Shown in pieces: positions 8,691 through 15,616 of a DNA stretch of 64,000 nucleotides. Source of the DNA: Thalassolituus sp. UBA674 (GTDB lineage Bacteria > Pseudomonadota > Gammaproteobacteria > Pseudomonadales > Oceanobacteraceae); contig DBNK01000007.1 in assembly GCA_002298335.1 (NCBI GenBank), forward strand, positions 1 to 64,000, given 5' to 3'. The notes under the pieces were generated by a model that made no database searches, had not been told where the DNA came from, and saw only the letters and a program-made list of their open reading frames with translations. Position numbers and translations under genes: made by a program. Numbering within the stretch: the first letter of the stretch is position 1; the number at the start of each line of letters is the position of its first letter.

Positions 8691-9131
8691 ATGCGGACGA
8701 TTCTTTCAGCACTGGCGGCCATCGGCCTGTCGATGAACGCGATGGCTGCGGACGTGGATTTCGACGAACTCAAGGGCAAGGTGGTCTATCTCGACTTCTG
8801 GGCCTCCTGGTGCGGCCCCTGCCGTGAATCCTTCCCCTGGATGCAGGAAATGCACGAGCGCTATGGCGAAGACGGTCTCGAAATCATCGCCGTCAATCTG
8901 GATCAGGAACCCTACCTGGCGAAGAAATTCCTCAACAAATATCAGCCCACCTTCCGCATTGAATACGACGGCAAAGGCGATATGGCTGAAGAATTCAGAG
9001 TGCAGAGCATGCCCACCAGCTTCCTGATCGGGCGTGACGGTAAAGCCCGCAAGAAACACAGCGGCTTCCATGCCGATGACAGGGCCAGCTATGAAGACGA
9101 GATCCGTAACCTGCTGGAGGAAAGCGAATGA
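8691..9131 (+). CDS. periplasmic TlpA-like thioredoxin-family protein
   Basis: The protein has 146 residues: a signal peptide (1-20, MAA before the cut) and a thioredoxin fold with the redox motif WCGPC (40-44) and a cis-Pro in SMPTSFL (about 107-113). Proteins of this type reduce or exchange disulfides in the periplasm. It is the first gene of a tightly coupled operon, and its stop overlaps the start of the DUF4266 gene (ATGA). The neighbouring lipoprotein ends in a Cys-Gly-Cys, a plausible client for its redox activity. DsbD, encoded divergently next door, is the expected electron source. The ATG at 8691 follows an AGAGG ribosome binding site. Confidence 0.85.
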   Translation: MRTILSALAAIGLSMNAMAADVDFDELKGKVVYLDFWASWCGPCRESFPWMQEMHERYGEDGLEIIAVNLDQEPYLAKKFLNKYQPTFRIEYDGKGDMAEEFRVQSMPTSFLIGRDGKARKKHSGFHADDRASYEDEIRNLLEESE

Positions 9132-9355
9132 CACACCTCCGCTTCATATCCCGTGCAGTGCTGTTGCTGGCCGTAGCCGCTGGCCTCAGTGGCTGTGCGG
9201 GGGTCAAACCCTGGGAACGCGACCTGCTGGCCAAGCCGCAGATGGCGCTGGATTCTGATCCGCTGCAGACCGCATTTGACGAACACATCTATTTCAGTAA
9301 AGAGGCCAGCTCTGGTGGCCGTGGCTTTGGTGGCGGAGGTTGCGGATGCAATTAA
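9128..9355 (+). CDS. small DUF4266-type lipoprotein with Gly/Cys-rich tail
   Basis: A 75-residue protein with a lipoprotein signal (lipobox LSGC, Cys23), followed by KPWERDLLAKPQM, a segment I associate with the DUF4266 family. The C-terminus is SSGGRGFGGGGCGCN, with cysteines at 72 and 74 in a glycine run. The function is unknown. The mature protein would be about 53 residues and membrane-anchored. The start overlaps the tlpA-like stop, and its last ten bases overlap the start of the DUF3570 gene; the glycine codons double as that gene's ribosome binding site. The tail could bind metal, form a disulfide with the neighbouring thioredoxin-like protein, or be modified. None of these is shown. 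Confidence 0.75.
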   Translation: MTHLRFISRAVLLLAVAAGLSGCAGVKPWERDLLAKPQMALDSDPLQTAFDEHIYFSKEASSGGRGFGGGGCGCN

Positions 9356-10722
9356 AAGACAAACAACTCGGCACCCGGCTGGCACTGGCCACCACGGCGC
9401 TGCTGGGCATTCAGGGGCAGGTACAGGCCGGTGACGGCGACTGGCTGGTCAGCACCGCCGTGCTGTCGTACAGCGAAAGCGACGGCCGTGTGCAGGCGGT
9501 TGAACCTGTGCTCAACCTGACCCGCGACTTCGGCGATGAGCGCAGTCTCAATCTGCGCCTCGTGTATGACTCACTGACCGGCTCTTCCCCCAACGGCGCC
9601 GCCCGCGCCAATGTGGTTCAGACCTTCACCTCCGCCTCCGCCGCCGGGCGTAAATCCCGTGCCGAAGAAGAAGGCGATGACGATGAGCTGGAAGAATACG
9701 GTGACCGTGGCAGTTACAGCATTGCTCCCGGCGACCTGCCACTGGACCCGTCCTTCCAGGACAGCCGCACCGTCTTTTCCGCGGGCTGGACTCAGCCTCT
9801 GGGCGACGTCTACAAGCTGAATCTCGGCGGAGCCCTGTCATCAGAAGGTGACTTCTCCTCCATCAGCATCAACGCCGCCATCGCCCGGGATTTCAACAGC
9901 AAGAACACCACGGTGTCTCTGGGTACGAATCTTGAGTTCGATACCATCAAGCCGGAAGGCGGCTTACCGGATGCGTTCAGCTCCTACGCCAGTCACGACA
10001 CCTCGGCCGCCGAGGATACCAAGCAGGTCGCCGACCTGATGCTGGGCGTCACCCAGGTCATCAACCGGCGCTGGATCACACAGTTCAACCTGGGCCTGAG
10101 CCAGTCATCCGGGTATCAGAGTGACCCCTACAAGATCCTCTCGGTGGTCGATAACGGCAATCTGGTGGCCGACGCTGCCAACCCCGGCGACTACCTTTAC
10201 CTGTTTGAAAACCGCCCTGAAGACCGCCAGAAAGTGAGTCTTTACTGGCAGAACAAGGTGGCCATCGGCAGCGATGATGTCATTGATATCGGCTACCGCT
10301 ACATGACCGACGACTGGGGTGTGAACTCGCATACACTGGACCTTACCTACCACTGGCAGGCCGGAGAACACGTGTATTTTGAGCCGCACTACCGCTATTA
10401 CGAGCAGACCGCGGCTGATTTCTATAAACCGTATCTGGTCAATGGCGAGGACGTGTCCGTGTACGGTCTCTATGTCGATCCGCACATCAGTGAAGCCTCA
10501 TCGGACCCGCGTCTGGCGGCCTTCAGTGCCAACACCTATGGCCTGAAAGTGGGCTTCCCGATGCGTCAGGATGAGGAAATCTCGGTGCGGGTGGAATACT
10601 ATCAACAGCAGGATAACAATACGGCGCCGGCGGTTCCGGAAGGCTCCGACCTTTATGGTCAGCAGCAGTTCAGTCCGCTCAAAGCCAGCTGGGTTCAGGT
10701 CGGTTACCGCTTCCGCTGGTAA
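9346..10722 (+). CDS. DUF3570-type outer-membrane beta-barrel protein
   Basis: The protein has 458 residues: a signal peptide (about 1-28, ending VQA) and many alternating aromatic strands. It ends in the aromatic residue expected of an outer-membrane barrel (VGYRFRW). The pattern (opening WLVSTAVLSYSESDGRVQAVEPV, then repeated LNLRLVYDSLTG-like strands) fits DUF3570. No cysteines are present. The function is unknown; a porin-like or assembly role is possible. I chose the ATG at 9346 because GGAGG lies 6 bases upstream. The gene sits between the DUF4266 lipoprotein and an ApbE-type flavin transferase, an association I recall for this family, and probably shares a pathway with them. Confidence 0.78.
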   Translation: MQLKDKQLGTRLALATTALLGIQGQVQAGDGDWLVSTAVLSYSESDGRVQAVEPVLNLTRDFGDERSLNLRLVYDSLTGSSPNGAARANVVQTFTSASAAGRKSRAEEEGDDDELEEYGDRGSYSIAPGDLPLDPSFQDSRTVFSAGWTQPLGDVYKLNLGGALSSEGDFSSISINAAIARDFNSKNTTVSLGTNLEFDTIKPEGGLPDAFSSYASHDTSAAEDTKQVADLMLGVTQVINRRWITQFNLGLSQSSGYQSDPYKILSVVDNGNLVADAANPGDYLYLFENRPEDRQKVSLYWQNKVAIGSDDVIDIGYRYMTDDWGVNSHTLDLTYHWQAGEHVYFEPHYRYYEQTAADFYKPYLVNGEDVSVYGLYVDPHISEASSDPRLAAFSANTYGLKVGFPMRQDEEISVRVEYYQQQDNNTAPAVPEGSDLYGQQQFSPLKASWVQVGYRFRW

Positions 10723-10789
10723 TCGTCTGCAACCACCGGGCTGTCGCGGCGCAGATGCAGTTCGCTGCCCACGGGAGCCCCTCCGCACT

Positions 10790-11680
10790 ATGGATTTTGA
10801 GTTTCAGCTCACACAGTCAGATGGCTATTGCCGGGTGAATTTCCCGGCCATGGCCTGCGTGTGTGAGCTTCTGATCGACACCACAGACCCCACCCTTGCC
10901 CTGTCTCTGGGCCTCAGAGCACGCACCGAAACCTGGCGCATTGAGCAGAAGTTCTCGCGCTACCGCAATGACAACCTCATCGCCCACATCAATCGGGCCC
11001 AGGGGCAGGCGGTGACGCTGGACGATGAAACCACCGGGCTGATTCAGTTTGCCACCGAAATATGGGAAGCCTCGGACGGCCGTTTTGACATCACCTCCGG
11101 CCTGCTGCGCAAGGTCTGGCGTTTTGACGGCTCTGATCATTTACCGGATCAGACCGAGATTGCCGCTCTGCTGCCGCACATTGGCTGGGACAGGGTCGAC
11201 TGGCAACCGCCGCAGCTGACCTTACCAGCGGGTATGGAGATTGACCTGGGTGGCATCGGTAAAGAGTACGCTGTTGACCGGGTGTTTGCGCTGCTGCAGG
11301 AAGACTTTGACGGCGCCCTGCTGGTTAACTTCGGCGGTGATCTGCGCGCCCACGGTCCGCGCACGGATGGCTCCGGCTGGCAGGTCGGGGTTGAGAAGGT
11401 CGCCGCCGGTCAGAGCATCGAACAACTGACCCTGTCGCAGGGTGCACTGGCCACCAGCGGCGACAGCCAGCGTTTTCTGCTGCGCGATGGCGTGCGCTAC
11501 AGTCATATTCTCGACCCGCGCAGCGGCTGGCCGGTGGCCGATGCCCCACGCTCGGTGACGGTGATTGCCCCAACCTGCATACAGGCCGGAGTATTCAGTA
11601 CCCTGGCCCTGATGATGGGCGCCGGAGCCGAAGACTTTCTCGATGAACAGGGCGTGAAATACTGGAGTGTACGCGCATGA
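10790..11680 (+). CDS. ApbE-family FAD:protein FMN transferase (no export signal)
   Basis: ApbE enzymes attach FMN to a Thr or Ser of target proteins. The 296-residue product has the family motifs: IEQKFSRYRNDN near the N-terminus, DLGGIGKEYAVD (about 152-163), VNFGGDLRA (about 180-188), and SHILDPRSGWPV (about 237-248) near the metal/FAD site. Most ApbE proteins are exported lipoproteins; this one, started at 10790 with GGGAG upstream, has no signal peptide or lipobox. An in-frame extension to the left overlaps the DUF3570 gene and encodes no signal. It may therefore act in the cytoplasm. Its stop overlaps the response regulator start (ATGA). No clear flavinylation motif was seen in the neighbouring proteins. 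Confidence 0.85.
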   Translation: MDFEFQLTQSDGYCRVNFPAMACVCELLIDTTDPTLALSLGLRARTETWRIEQKFSRYRNDNLIAHINRAQGQAVTLDDETTGLIQFATEIWEASDGRFDITSGLLRKVWRFDGSDHLPDQTEIAALLPHIGWDRVDWQPPQLTLPAGMEIDLGGIGKEYAVDRVFALLQEDFDGALLVNFGGDLRAHGPRTDGSGWQVGVEKVAAGQSIEQLTLSQGALATSGDSQRFLLRDGVRYSHILDPRSGWPVADAPRSVTVIAPTCIQAGVFSTLALMMGAGAEDFLDEQGVKYWSVRA

Positions 11681-12351
11681 GACTGCTGCTTGTCGAAGAC
11701 GACCCTATGCTGGGTAACAGCCTGAAGCAAGCACTGCAGGCCCAGCACTATGTGGTGGACTGGGTCCAGACCGGCCTCAGCGCCCTGACCGCCCTGCAGA
11801 CCGAACATTTTGATCTCGCCGTAATGGACCTCGGCCTGCCGGGCCTGGACGGTGTGCGCGTGATTGAGGAAGTCCGTGATCAGCGTCTGCCTCTGCCGAT
11901 TCTGATTCTCACCGCCCGCGACAGTGTCGAAGACCGGGTGCGCGGGCTGGATGCCGGAGCCGATGACTATCTGCTCAAGCCGTTCGATCTGAACGAACTG
12001 CTGGCGCGGCTGCGTGCCCTGGGCCGCCGCAACAACGCGGCCGTGGCCGTCAGCAATGAACTGCGCTACGGCGATATCGTGCTGGACACCACTCACCACC
12101 AGGCCAGCTTTCAGGGGCAGCCGGTCAATCTCTCCCGCCGTGAATTCCTGCTGCTCGAGGTATTCCTCAGCCGTCCCGGCCAGGTCTTCACCCGGCAGCA
12201 GCTGGAACAGTCACTTTACGGCTGGGGCGAAGAAGTCGAGAGCAACGCCCTTGAAGTGCACATTCACCACCTGCGTCGTAAATTCGGCAATGAGGTGATT
12301 CTGACGGTACGTGGCGTCGGTTACCGTCTGGCGACGGAGAACAGGGCATGA
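11677..12351 (+). CDS. OmpR-family response regulator, PmrA/QseB-like
   Basis: This 224-residue regulator has a receiver domain (acidic pair at 8-9, phospho-acceptor Asp51 in VMDLGLPG, the TARD switch and conserved Lys in LKPFDLNEL) and a winged-helix DNA-binding domain (about 130-222, ending in the RRKFG...VRGVGYRL signature). The sequence resembles the PmrA/QseB group. It overlaps both apbE and the kinase gene by 4 bases. PmrA binds direct repeats of CTTAA(G/T), and four such repeats stand at 8608-8645 before the operon, so autoregulation of the whole operon is the simplest hypothesis. Confidence 0.9.
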   Translation: MRLLLVEDDPMLGNSLKQALQAQHYVVDWVQTGLSALTALQTEHFDLAVMDLGLPGLDGVRVIEEVRDQRLPLPILILTARDSVEDRVRGLDAGADDYLLKPFDLNELLARLRALGRRNNAAVAVSNELRYGDIVLDTTHHQASFQGQPVNLSRREFLLLEVFLSRPGQVFTRQQLEQSLYGWGEEVESNALEVHIHHLRRKFGNEVILTVRGVGYRLATENRA

Positions 12352-13730
12352 GGCTGACGCTGTCGATCCGTAATACCCTGCTGTTGCTGCTGGTGATGAT
12401 TCTGCTGCTGGCCATCCTGCTCAACAGCGTGCTGGGTCACCTGCTGGTGCAACACGAAGTGAATGAGGTGTTTGACGCTGAGCTGGCAGTCAGTGCCAAG
12501 CTGATCAAAGGCCTGCTCAGCGACGAAGATCTGGAAGAGGATCTGCCGCGCATTGCCACGGTCATGAATGAAAGTCTGGGACGGGTTCAGAGCGACCAGC
12601 CGGAGCTGGAAAGCTACGAGCGCAGCCGTCTGATCCAGATCTGGCGGCAGGACGGCAGCGGTCTGCTGTTCCGCTCACCCGGTGCGCCACCCCATGCGCT
12701 GGCTCCGCTGCGCAAAGGCTTCTACCACCACAGGGGCAATACTGAATGGATGGTATACGTCACCGACCTGCCCGGCCATAACGCCTGGCTGATGGTGGGT
12801 GAATACCCCCACGCGCGCAATGACATCATCCGCGAACTCGGGGGTATCTTCGGCGTCTCCGGCGTCATCGCCCTGATTCTCTGCAGCCTGATTGCGCTGG
12901 CCGCGATTGAATATGGCCTCAGTCCACTGCGCCAGCTGGGTATGCTGCTGCGCCGCCGCTCGGTCAACAATCTGCAGGCGGTTGAGCTGAAGCGCACCCC
13001 GCGTGAACTGCAGCCGGTGGTCAGTGGCCTCAACGACATGTTCAGCCGTCTGCAGGCCGGTATTGGCCGGGAGCGCCGCTTTGTCGCAGATGCCGCCCAT
13101 GAACTGCGCACCCCGCTGGCCGTCATCAAGCTGCAGACCCAGCATCTGCAGAATCTGCAGGGTGACGATCTGCGTCAGGGTCTGCAACAGCTGGAGCTCG
13201 GATCCGACCGCGCCAGCCAGCTGGTAGAAAAGCTTCTGCTGCTGGCGCGCATGGATGACAACGATGAAGACACCACGCCGCATGAACCCCAGGACATTGC
13301 CGAACTCTGCCGACGTACCCTCGCCGACCTGCAGTGGCAGGCCGATCAGGCCGTGGTATCCCTCAGCTTTGACGCTCCGGATCACTTACCGGCGCTGGCC
13401 ATTGACCCATCGCTGGTGGAAATTGCCCTGCGCAACCTGATCGACAATGCCATCCGCTACGGTGGCCAGGGTCAGGAGGTGGAAACCAGTCTGTATCAGA
13501 ACGGTGAACACCTGTGCCTCAGTGTGCGGGATCACGGTGACGGCGTCAGCGACGAAGATCTCAGCCGCCTCAGTGAACGTTTTTACCGCGCCGGGCGTGG
13601 CGGTGACAGCGGCACCGGGCTGGGACTGTCCATCGTCAGCCGGGTGATGGAGTCGCTGCACGGGGAAATGCGGGTGCGCAATCATCCGCATGGCGGGCTC
13701 GAGGTGACGCTCTGTTTTCCGGCAGTCTGA
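12348..13730 (+). CDS. sensor histidine kinase, PmrB/QseC-like
   Basis: The kinase has 460 residues: transmembrane helices at about 11-33 and 166-188, a periplasmic sensor of about 130 residues between them, a HAMP linker, the phosphorylated His251 in DAAHELRTPLA, and an ATPase domain with NAIRYGG, DHGDGVSD and GTGLGLSIV. The sensor begins with two ExxE motifs (37-40 and 60-63). In Salmonella PmrB, ExxE motifs at nearly the same positions bind Fe(III); the remaining sensor here is longer, as in QseC. It is the last gene of the operon and partners the preceding regulator. The ligand (ferric iron, other metal or redox state) is inferred only. Confidence 0.9.
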   Translation: MRLTLSIRNTLLLLLVMILLLAILLNSVLGHLLVQHEVNEVFDAELAVSAKLIKGLLSDEDLEEDLPRIATVMNESLGRVQSDQPELESYERSRLIQIWRQDGSGLLFRSPGAPPHALAPLRKGFYHHRGNTEWMVYVTDLPGHNAWLMVGEYPHARNDIIRELGGIFGVSGVIALILCSLIALAAIEYGLSPLRQLGMLLRRRSVNNLQAVELKRTPRELQPVVSGLNDMFSRLQAGIGRERRFVADAAHELRTPLAVIKLQTQHLQNLQGDDLRQGLQQLELGSDRASQLVEKLLLLARMDDNDEDTTPHEPQDIAELCRRTLADLQWQADQAVVSLSFDAPDHLPALAIDPSLVEIALRNLIDNAIRYGGQGQEVETSLYQNGEHLCLSVRDHGDGVSDEDLSRLSERFYRAGRGGDSGTGLGLSIVSRVMESLHGEMRVRNHPHGGLEVTLCFPAV

Positions 13731-13769
13731 GCCAGAGCAAACAGAGCGTGTGTGATCACCTGAGTCTGA

Positions 13770-15545
13770 TCAGTAGTAACTCAGTACTTCGGTAATACCG
13801 GTTTCCTGATCCAGTTCCACCTCGTGATAAATATTGCTCAAAGGTGTAACGACCGGATCACGCCCGTCAATGAAACTCTGCTCATCCACAATCACACGGT
13901 AGGCTTTATTCAGTTTCAGGGCACGCTCTTTACTGGGCATCAGCAGATAACTGATGTCCTGCTGCAGCGTCGCAAAGGCGTCCTCACGCGGTTGTCCCTG
14001 CTCATCAAAAAAGCGCGCCAGCACTTCCGGATTATCACGGAATTCATTACCGGTCGGATTATTTTTCAGGTAATAACTGAATTCACCCTGACCGTCCTCA
14101 CGCAGAGGATCGGCAACGCCTGACAGATCTTTTTCCAGCCAGTAATACCAGCCATCACGATAGGAGGTTCCGGCATCAAACTTACGGCTAAAGGAAATAT
14201 TGGTGTCATTACTTGAACCCGTGTAACCGTGGCACCCCATGCAGGCAAAGGTTTCCTCGTAGGTCTGGGGGCGGAGTTCACCGGCATCGTCTTCGATAAA
14301 GCCCTGATAGGTCCAGCCATGAGGCAGGTTCAGACCCGACTCCATGTTGCCGGTCAGACGCTTGGTGCGGTCCGGAAAATCATGTCGCTCTTTAATTTCT
14401 TTATCAACAATAATGCGCAGCTGATTGTAATCACGCCAGCTGTTTTTATACGCGTAACGCAGCTCTTTCATACGCGGTGCCAGACCGGTTTTTTCCCCAC
14501 GGGTGTCCAGATAACGGACGCTGTGCAGAAACTCCGTTCCTTCCGGCATCAGGCGTGCGGCAATGTGCAGTTCACCGGCATCCAGCAGAGTTTTGGCACG
14601 GCCGACATACGTCATCATGCGGCCTTCGCGCGGTGACCAGTCGTAATGCACGAATGTGGCGATGTCTTCCAGACCATTCCCGTTCAGATCAACATTGAAT
14701 TTCGCTTCGTTCACCGGCGTCAGCGGTACATCTTTTTCTTTCATCATGGCTTCAACAATGGCCAGGTTAACCTCGTAAGTTTCCTGATCATAGGTGCCGT
14801 CCGGTAATTCCCGGAATGCCTGCGGCAGGCGGATCATGACGTCATCCGTAGAGCCGTTGGTCGGCATGAAGGTGCCGGGGAACGGATAATACGCGTATAC
14901 CCGCCAGCCGCTGTATTCCCCATTAGGCGCCACATCAAAACCGTTTTCATCAAAATTAAACCAGGCATCGGGGATGTATCCATCCCATTTACCATTGCGG
15001 TTACGGTCCCATTGCTCGGGTGGACTGGCGAGTTTTGCCGCTAAAATAATGCCGCCGTTTTCTGACTGGTAATTATCCTGAGCGGTATATTCCTGAATTT
15101 CTTCATCGCTGATATCAGCAATGGCCGCCGTGCGGTCTTTAAAGGTGTTGTCCCAGTTATTGATCAGCCCGCGCTCCGGAAAGGAGTACGCCAGCTGCAC
15201 ATCAATATCATTGAGATTATTCGGCCGTTTGCTGGCCGTATGACAGACGTAACATGGGTTATGAACGGTCTCTCCTTCGACCGGTGTGGTGTAACACTGA
15301 GGTGGTACATAAGCCACCGGATTTTCTGATACATCCGCCGTGATATCCGTGAGTGTTCCATAGCTGTAGTTATCAGCAACCGGGTTAGCAGCGGGTGCCT
15401 GTTCGGGAGTGTTTTGCTGATATTCAGCCTGTTGGCTGAGCGATACCTCGGTGACTTCACCGGTATCACCCTCACGGTCAAAACAACCACTGAGCAGAGA
15501 GCAGCACGTCAACAGCGCGGCCAGAGTGTAAGGAGAATTTTTCAT
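13770..15545 (-). CDS. two-haem c-type cytochrome-like lipoprotein
   Basis: This 591-residue lipoprotein has the lipobox LSGC with Cys21. Two CxxCH haem-attachment motifs are visible, CYVCH (98-102) and CMGCH (435-439). Two Asp/Asn-rich loops, DRNRNGKWDG (180-189) and DLNGNGLEDI (286-295), look like calcium-binding EF-hand loops. I do not recognise a named family. The start at 15545 opens the signal peptide and has AGGA upstream. It lies 71 bases downstream of the PhoX-like gene on the same strand, with a stem-loop between them, so the two are probably one operon. A role as an electron carrier or haem-dependent oxidoreductase on the cell surface or periplasmic face is possible. Confidence 0.7.
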   Translation of the reverse strand: MKNSPYTLAALLTCCSLLSGCFDREGDTGEVTEVSLSQQAEYQQNTPEQAPAANPVADNYSYGTLTDITADVSENPVAYVPPQCYTTPVEGETVHNPCYVCHTASKRPNNLNDIDVQLAYSFPERGLINNWDNTFKDRTAAIADISDEEIQEYTAQDNYQSENGGIILAAKLASPPEQWDRNRNGKWDGYIPDAWFNFDENGFDVAPNGEYSGWRVYAYYPFPGTFMPTNGSTDDVMIRLPQAFRELPDGTYDQETYEVNLAIVEAMMKEKDVPLTPVNEAKFNVDLNGNGLEDIATFVHYDWSPREGRMMTYVGRAKTLLDAGELHIAARLMPEGTEFLHSVRYLDTRGEKTGLAPRMKELRYAYKNSWRDYNQLRIIVDKEIKERHDFPDRTKRLTGNMESGLNLPHGWTYQGFIEDDAGELRPQTYEETFACMGCHGYTGSSNDTNISFSRKFDAGTSYRDGWYYWLEKDLSGVADPLREDGQGEFSYYLKNNPTGNEFRDNPEVLARFFDEQGQPREDAFATLQQDISYLLMPSKERALKLNKAYRVIVDEQSFIDGRDPVVTPLSNIYHEVELDQETGITEVLSYY

Positions 15546-15571
15546 AACGGGTCCTGCGGAATTTACGAGAA

Positions 15572-15593
15572 AAGGGCGACTGACGTCGCCCTT
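15572..15593 (-). terminator. intercistronic stem-loop between the PhoX-like and cytochrome genes
   Basis: A 9-bp stem, AAGGGCGAC / GTCGCCCTT with a TGAC loop, is followed on the minus strand by TTTTCT. It could partly terminate transcription after the PhoX-like gene or stabilise its mRNA, which would give less of the cytochrome than of the phosphatase-like protein. Confidence 0.5.
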
Positions 15594-15616
15594 ATACTTC
15601 AACGGTCGCTCAGTGA

